Source: Bacteroidota bacterium (GTDB lineage Bacteria; Bacteroidota; Bacteroidia; Chitinophagales; Chitinophagaceae). Taken from it: a DNA stretch of 6,056 bases. The position numbers were made by a program, and so were the translations under genes. The notes under the pieces are model-generated. The model saw nothing but the letters and a program-made list of their open reading frames with translations, ran no database searches and had not been told where the DNA came from. This document shows, one piece after another, positions 5,107 to 6,056 of the stretch. Position 1 is the stretch's first letter. Every line of letters begins with the position of its first letter. The stretch is from positions 1 to 6,056 of the forward strand of contig CANGUS010000118.1 in NCBI GenBank assembly GCA_947457085.1. Direction: 5' to 3'.

Positions 5107-6056
5107 ATGATTAATATAGAAGAAGTAAATATTCAAAATCTCATTTTTCATAAAATAAAATTAGATGAAAAAGACGCTAATACCAGCAATGCAAAGATTG
5201 ATATAGAATATGAAGAGGATGAAAATACGCTGAAAAAAATATTTTTAAAACCATTTTTAAATGCTTTTTCTACCTATGAATTTCACCATGAAATAAATAT
5301 TGAACTCAATCCTTTATACAAATTTTGTGAATCCATTTTAGAAAATAATCAATTTGTAGAAGGTACAAAAGACATCGCAACCCATTTATTTTCGGTATCG
5401 AAACATCCTAATATTAAAGATGGCGACTTATTCATTCTACAATATAATAATGTAATTTTTAAAGATAAAAACTACAATGCAATCGGTATTTACAAAATAG
5501 AAAATAAAGAAAATTTTATTGAAACGGATGTCAATGATATTGCTATCAATTTTAGAAAAGGGATTGGAACAAAACGTTTAGACAAGGCATGTTTAGTGCT
5601 TTTTACAGACAAACCATATACCGTTTTAGTGATAGACAATGCAAAAATTGAAACTGATTATTGGCAAAATGAATTTTTGAAAATTAAATTAAGAAACGAC
5701 CATATCAATAGTACCAATCATTTTTTAACGCTCACAAAAGAATTTGTAACCGAGCAATTTCCAACTGAATTTGAGACTACAAAAAAAGATCAAATTGAGA
5801 TTTTAAAACGCTCAGTGGATTTTTTTAAAACACATGACATATTCGACAAAGAAGAGTTTGAGCAAGAAGTATTGCAGCAAGAAAATATTATTCAATCATT
5901 TAGCAGATTTGACGAACGTTATAAATTAGAAAATAGAATTGAAATTGAAGATCATTTTGAAATTTCAAGTCAAGCACTTAAAAAACAAGAAAAGGTTTTT
6001 AAAAGTGTTATCAAATTAGATAAAAATTTTCATATCTATATTCATGGCGATAGAGA
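5107..6056 (+). CDS. Nucleoid-associated protein, NA37/YejK (NdpA) family (3' end cut by window)
   Basis: The frame is open from the ATG at 5107 to the window edge, giving 316 codons. The protein resembles the NA37 family, whose E. coli member YejK/NdpA binds the nucleoid. Supporting segments are the N-terminal IEEVNIQNLIFHKI (4-17), the central THLFSVSKHPNIKDGDLFIL (92-111), the beta segment AIGIYKIENKENFIE (125-139) and the C-terminal FEISSQALKKQEKVFKSVIKLDKNFHIYIHG, which in relatives lies shortly before the end. About 20-30 residues are probably missing. No catalytic motif is seen; residues 225-280 are Lys/Glu-rich and probably helical. The start follows folP by 19 nt in an A-rich context without a Shine-Dalgarno, so read-through from folP is likely. 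Binding to DNA is inferred from the family only. Confidence 0.85.
   Translation, partial: MINIEEVNIQNLIFHKIKLDEKDANTSNAKIDIEYEEDENTLKKIFLKPFLNAFSTYEFHHEINIELNPLYKFCESILENNQFVEGTKDIATHLFSVSKHPNIKDGDLFILQYNNVIFKDKNYNAIGIYKIENKENFIETDVNDIAINFRKGIGTKRLDKACLVLFTDKPYTVLVIDNAKIETDYWQNEFLKIKLRNDHINSTNHFLTLTKEFVTEQFPTEFETTKKDQIEILKRSVDFFKTHDIFDKEEFEQEVLQQENIIQSFSRFDERYKLENRIEIEDHFEISSQALKKQEKVFKSVIKLDKNFHIYIHGDR

Overview
The window looks like ordinary chromosomal DNA from a member of the Bacteroidota. It is strongly A+T-rich. The protein families are those of that phylum: a short bS21, a PhnP-like metallo-beta-lactamase protein, a DUF1599 protein divergent from folP, and a small GreA-like protein next to riboflavin synthase. 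No start codon is preceded by a convincing Shine-Dalgarno sequence, and two clear promoters fit the Bacteroidota pattern TTG/TTTG - about 19 nt - TAnnTTTG. A more exact placement (possibly Chitinophagales or Sphingobacteriales) is only a guess from protein flavour.

Layout. The minus strand from 1 to 2022 carries three genes. Read in their own direction they are rpsU (bS21), then xerC 32 nt later, then, after a 156-nt gap, an MBL-fold hydrolase that starts at a TTG and is cut by the window edge within a few codons of its end. A 107-bp divergent intergenic region (2023-2129) holds the rpsU promoter and separates it from a plus-strand cluster: a small cysteine-containing lipoprotein, riboflavin synthase (ribE, true start 2659) and a GreA/GreB-like protein, packed with gaps of 1 and 2 nt. 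A DUF1599 protein on the minus strand meets this cluster tail to tail (4-nt gap) and is divergent from folP, with only 20 bp between the two start codons. folP is followed after 19 nt by a nucleoid-associated protein of the NA37/YejK family that runs off the right edge about 20-30 residues short of its usual end.

How the genes relate. Two cofactor pathways are represented, riboflavin (ribE) and folate (folP). There is also one translation gene (rpsU), one chromosome-dimer resolution gene (xerC), one likely RNA-polymerase-binding protein (Gre-like) and one nucleoid protein. Apart from tight packing and shared promoter regions, nothing shows that they form one dedicated system. I found no tRNA, rRNA, CRISPR array, insertion sequence, attachment site or riboswitch, and no gene-free stretch longer than 156 bp.

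The points most worth a second look are the interlocked DUF1599/folP promoters, the internal duplication in the DUF1599 protein, the Gre-like protein in the riboflavin operon, and departures from the gene order I would expect in this phylum downstream of xerC and of folP. I did not find a convincing new multi-gene system.
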